From Muribaculaceae bacterium (GTDB taxonomy: Bacteria; Bacteroidota; Bacteroidia; Bacteroidales; Muribaculaceae), in assembly GCA_016287065.1 (NCBI GenBank), contig JAEEVB010000091.1, positions 1 through 8,902 of the forward strand: 8,902 nt of DNA, written 5' to 3'. The position numbers were made by a program, and so were the translations under genes. The notes beneath the pieces were generated by a model. It was not told the DNA's origin. It ran no database searches and was given only the letters and a program-made list of their open reading frames with translations. Positions 7,109 through 8,902 of the stretch are shown here, piece after piece (position 1 is the first letter of the stretch; each line of letters opens with the position of its first letter).

Positions 7109-7995
7109 GATAATTCCTCCTGTGTAAGAATGCCCGACGCGATAGCCAGGTCGATGGTACGTTGTGCTCTAATCACTACAGGGCGGTCAACCATTTTGCC
7201 GTTGACGGCGATGACGCCCGAGCCGCGTTTCTCAGCTTCCTTGATAGCGGCGATGATTGTCTTGGCTTTCTCGATGGCTTTCTCGGTGGGAGCGAAGACT
7301 TCGTTGACGATTTCGATTTGACGGGGGTTGATGATCGATTTGCCGTCGAAACCGAGGGTTTTGATGAGTTCAACCTCCTTGCGGAAGGTTTCCATATCGT
7401 TGAGGTTAGAATAGACGGTGTCGAGAGCGTCGATGCCGGCAGCGCGGGCAGCGACAACGATGGTCTGGCGTGCCTGGAGCAGTTCCATGCCCTCGGGAGT
7501 GCGCTGAGCCTTGAGGTTGGCGCAATAGTCTTCGGCACCCAGGGCAATACCCATCATGCGCTTCGAGGCAGTAGCAATCTGGTAAGCGTTGATCACGCCC
7601 AGGGTGCTCTCGATAGCGGCCATGATTTGAGTGCGGCCTACGCAACCGAGTTCGGTTTCAACCTTCTCGATTTCGGCTTCGAGTTCGCGAATTTCGTCGG
7701 CAGTTTCGGTCTTAGGCATGCGAATCACATGAACGCCGGCTTTCACCACGGCCTCAACGTCTTTCTTGCCATAAGGGGTGTTGAGGGGGTTCACACGGAC
7801 CACCATTTCGGTATCGCCGTAGTCGATAGTTTTCAAGGCATTGTGAACGAGCAGTCGGGCTGCGTCTTTTTCGGTCATGGTTACCGAGTCTTCCAGGTCG
7901 AGCATGATTGAGTCAGGCCCGTAGATGAAAGCGTCTTGCATCATTGCCGGATTATTACCCGGTACGAACATCATGGTTCTTCTTAATCGTTGCAT
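7105..7995 (-). CDS. citE: Citrate lyase beta subunit (citryl-ACP lyase) CitE
   Basis: Cleaves citryl-ACP into oxaloacetate and acetyl-ACP, regenerating the acetylated carrier. The 296 residues fit the family (about 290-305) and the protein spans one TIM-barrel HpcH/HpaI-type domain. Visible marks are RRTMMFVPGNNP at the N-terminus, LDLEDSV (32-38, with D33, E35 and D36), R67 in VVRVNP, the Mg2+ ligand candidates E129 (AAIES) and D156 (GAEDY), and GKSIINPRQ (218-226), all as expected for CitE. It starts 37 bp after citD and its stop overlaps the citF start (ATGA), so translation of beta and alpha is probably coupled, fitting their equal stoichiometry in the complex. The ATG at 7995 gives the normal N-terminus. 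Confidence 0.97.
   Translation of the reverse strand: MQRLRRTMMFVPGNNPAMMQDAFIYGPDSIMLDLEDSVTMTEKDAARLLVHNALKTIDYGDTEMVVRVNPLNTPYGKKDVEAVVKAGVHVIRMPKTETADEIRELEAEIEKVETELGCVGRTQIMAAIESTLGVINAYQIATASKRMMGIALGAEDYCANLKAQRTPEGMELLQARQTIVVAARAAGIDALDTVYSNLNDMETFRKEVELIKTLGFDGKSIINPRQIEIVNEVFAPTEKAIEKAKTIIAAIKEAEKRGSGVIAVNGKMVDRPVVIRAQRTIDLAIASGILTQEELS
7115..7121 (-). promoter_or_regulatory. Strong Shine-Dalgarno site of citF
   Basis: The minus strand reads AGGAGGA here, seven bases before the citF ATG and inside the last codons of citE. It is the only strong Shine-Dalgarno match seen before any gene in the window; the other starts are preceded by A/T-rich sequence, as is usual in Bacteroidota. 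It supports the chosen citF start and suggests that citF can be reinitiated efficiently after the overlapping citE stop. The match also encodes CitE residues (QEEL), so part of it could be coincidence. Confidence 0.7.
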
Positions 7996-8032
7996 AGAGT
8001 TTTTGAATTAAGTAGTGTAAATAATCCGTTAA

Positions 8033-8311
8033 TTATGCCCACACATCTTTGCCAGTGGCGCGCACGGCGGCGGCGGTGACGCGAGCTTTGATGGTGCAGT
8101 CGAGCGCACCCTTGTCGGTAGCGTTCACCTCCACATTTGTCACTCCAAGGTCGTTCAGTGTCTGGCTGATGACCTTCTTGATTTGCTCTCCAAACTGGTA
8201 AGCAACAGTGCTCTTCAAATTGATTTGAACACCGGCTTGCTCGGAGGGACCAATCTGAATCAAGATGTCGCCGGACTCAAGTGTTCCGGCCGAAGCATTT
8301 TTAATCTCCAT
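8033..8311 (-). CDS. citD: Citrate lyase gamma subunit, acyl carrier protein CitD
   Basis: Small acyl carrier subunit whose covalently bound phosphoribosyl-dephospho-CoA arm carries the acetyl and citryl groups between CitF and CitE. It has 92 residues against 95-100 in enterobacteria. The attachment region ASAGTLESGDILIQIGP is at residues 6-22, and S13 aligns with the modified Ser14 of the Klebsiella protein. The C-terminal DKGALDCTIKARVTAAAVRA (67-86) is also characteristic. It is the first gene of the operon, about 110 nt after the predicted transcription start, and is followed by citE after 37 bp. There is no Shine-Dalgarno sequence; the leader just before the ATG is A-rich. Identification is firm despite the small size. 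Confidence 0.96.
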   Translation of the reverse strand: MEIKNASAGTLESGDILIQIGPSEQAGVQINLKSTVAYQFGEQIKKVISQTLNDLGVTNVEVNATDKGALDCTIKARVTAAAVRATGKDVWA

Positions 8312-8375
8312 AATGTTTAGAACTGTTTGGTTTTAAAGCGTTGTGTATAAGTTTGTTAAAGTTGTTAGCGTTCAT
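8301..8375 (-). CDS. Possible 24-codon upstream ORF overlapping the citD start
   Basis: In the predicted citD leader an ATG at 8375 opens a frame of 24 codons (MNANNFNKLIHNALKPNSSK, then HYGD) ending at TAA 8301-8303, 11 bp inside citD in another frame. It is Asn-rich (five of the first 12 residues). It lies just after the 18-bp palindrome and has no Shine-Dalgarno sequence. If translated, its stop would place ribosomes next to the citD start, so it could couple or modulate citD translation. It resembles no family I know, and a frame this short can occur by chance. Confidence 0.2.
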   Translation of the reverse strand: MNANNFNKLIHNALKPNSSKHYGD

Positions 8376-8384
8376 GGTCGAAGC

Positions 8385-8402
8385 TGAAATCGGCCGATTT
8401 CA
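8385..8402. promoter_or_regulatory. Perfect 18-bp palindrome in the citD leader (candidate operator or RNA hairpin)
   Basis: The sequence TGAAATCGGCCGATTTCA is a perfect inverted repeat without a spacer, with a GC core set in AT-rich DNA. It starts roughly 20 bp after the predicted transcription start and ends about 75 bp before citD. As DNA it has the form expected of a dimeric regulator site blocking early elongation. As RNA it could fold into a hairpin, with a few central bases left unpaired as the loop. There is no T-run right after it, so it is not a standard terminator. No regulator gene is in the window to pair with it. Confidence 0.5.
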
Positions 8403-8427
8403 CGCAAATAGTTGTTTTATAATGTGT

Positions 8428-8458
8428 CAAAATTAGGTATTATTTTCCGATTGGCAAA
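8428..8458 (-). promoter_or_regulatory. Bacteroidales-type promoter of the cit operon
   Basis: On the minus strand TTTG (8455-8458) is followed after exactly 19 bp by TAATTTTG (8428-8435), matching the Bacteroidales primary sigma factor consensus of a -33 TTTG/TTG element and a -7 TAnnTTTG element. Transcription would start near 8421-8424, leaving a leader of about 110 nt before citD. Scanning the minus strand from the upstream terminator to citD, I found no other TAnnTTTG match. No similar element was found in the gaps between the downstream genes, so this is the likely promoter for the whole citD-to-icd unit. Confidence 0.65.
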
Positions 8459-8718
8459 ATATTTAAGTATAAATTTCCGTAATGTTTTTTTGATGCCGAA
8501 CATGCTGATTTTACAAAACTTGGCACTAAAATGATAAACTGAAATTATTTGTTTAACGAATCCAAAAAATGTGATGAAAATCATGGGATAAACAGTGTTT
8601 TTTGTCATATTTCTTGTAGTGAAAAAATATTTTGTCGTTTTGCGCCCAAAATGCCAATTTTTTAGAGCGATTCAAGCGTTATAATCTTGATTTATATCAG
8701 TTGTGAATGAAATGATAA
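8459..8718. other. AT-rich intergenic DNA upstream of the cit promoter
   Basis: About 260 bp of clearly AT-rich DNA between the acetate kinase terminator and the cit promoter. A 63-codon minus-strand frame (8417-8608) crosses it but runs through the promoter, is rich in F, I and K as random AT-rich DNA would be, and resembles no family, so I do not call it a gene. I see no long inverted repeat, tRNA or insertion-sequence end. There is room for upstream regulator sites, but no recognisable operator. Confidence 0.5.
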
Positions 8719-8751
8719 AGGCGAGAAGAATATGGTTGATTCTTCTCGCCT
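8719..8751 (-). terminator. Hairpin terminator downstream of acetate kinase
   Basis: The arms AGGCGAGAAGAA (8719-8730) and TTCTTCTCGCCT (8740-8751) pair perfectly over 12 bp around a 9-nt loop. Read on the minus strand, the stem is followed by a moderately T-rich tail (TTATCATTTC). It lies 52 bp beyond the stop of the upstream gene and separates that gene from the cit promoter. The tail is weaker than in a classical intrinsic terminator, but the stem is strong and well placed. Confidence 0.8.
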
Positions 8752-8803
8752 GTTATTAATGCTTGTTGTTGACTCAATAGAGTTTGGATCAGTGAGATGT
8801 GGA

Positions 8804-8902
8804 TTAGGGTTCGCGGCCCTCGATGATGGCCTCGGTGTCGTGTGCAATCATGTACTCTTCGTCGGTCATGACCACCACGACTTTCACCTTGCTGTCGGTG
8901 GT
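8804..8902 (-). CDS. ackA: Acetate kinase, C-terminal fragment (N-terminus off the right edge)
   Basis: Only the last 32 codons and the TAA stop (8804-8806) are present. They read TTDSKVKVVVVMTDEEYMIA and then HDTEAIIEGREP. The pattern S-x-V-K-V followed by a short beta strand, T-D/N-E-E, a hydrophobic residue, I-A and then D/E-T is the usual end of acetate kinase, which interconverts acetyl phosphate plus ADP with acetate plus ATP. It is transcribed in the same direction as the cit operon but is separated from it by a terminator and about 400 bp. Acetate is both a product of citrate lyase and the substrate of CitC, so the neighbourhood is metabolically sensible. The short length limits certainty. 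Confidence 0.8.
   Translation of the reverse strand, partial: TTDSKVKVVVVMTDEEYMIAHDTEAIIEGREP

Noticed and set aside
8385..8402. The leader palindrome as an intrinsic terminator or attenuator
   Set aside because: No T-run follows it on the minus strand, and no alternative pairing partner was seen in the leader.
8417..8608. A 63-codon minus-strand frame upstream of citD
   Set aside because: It runs through the predicted promoter, has the F/I/K-rich content of random AT-rich DNA, and has no family resemblance.
1..8902. Mobile elements, CRISPR arrays, tRNA or rRNA genes
   Set aside because: I saw no transposase or integrase reading frame, terminal inverted repeats, regularly spaced repeats or cloverleaf-forming segments.

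Overview
The window is a stretch of a Bacteroidota genome, most likely order Bacteroidales. The clues are a TTTG-N19-TAnnTTTG promoter, mostly A/T-rich translation starts without Shine-Dalgarno sequences, very AT-rich intergenic DNA beside GC-richer genes, and a eukaryotic-type NADP isocitrate dehydrogenase. Genus cannot be told from the sequence. Every supportable gene lies on the minus strand, so transcription runs from high to low coordinates.

Layout, in the direction of transcription. At the right edge is the C-terminal end of acetate kinase (8804-8902), followed by a 12-bp hairpin terminator (8719-8751). Next come about 400 bp without a convincing conventional gene: featureless AT-rich DNA, a consensus Bacteroidales promoter (8428-8458), and a roughly 110-nt leader. 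The leader carries a perfect 18-bp palindrome and a possible 24-codon upstream ORF.

Then comes an apparently single operon: citD (acyl carrier protein), citE (beta, citryl-ACP lyase), citF (alpha, ACP transferase), citX (prosthetic-group transferase), a citC-citG fusion (lyase ligase joined to triphosphoribosyl-dephospho-CoA synthase), an aconitase-family hydratase of the YbhJ type, and a eukaryotic-type icd cut by the left edge. Gaps are short (a 4-bp overlap up to 60 bp), and I see no TAnnTTTG element or terminator in them.

Working together, CitG makes the triphosphoribosyl-dephospho-CoA precursor, CitX attaches it to CitD, CitC acetylates it, and the CitD/E/F complex splits citrate into acetate and oxaloacetate. 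The next two genes would link citrate to 2-oxoglutarate through isocitrate. The operon therefore joins the citrate-cleaving enzyme, its full maturation kit and the citrate/2-oxoglutarate arm of the TCA cycle. No citrate transporter, oxaloacetate decarboxylase or regulator gene is in the window.

Points of most interest: a YbhJ-type protein in the aconitase position with an altered catalytic pair, the citC-citG fusion with a degenerate CitG motif, the palindrome just downstream of the promoter, and the possibility that the operon serves a reductive route. There is no mobile element, CRISPR array, tRNA or rRNA.
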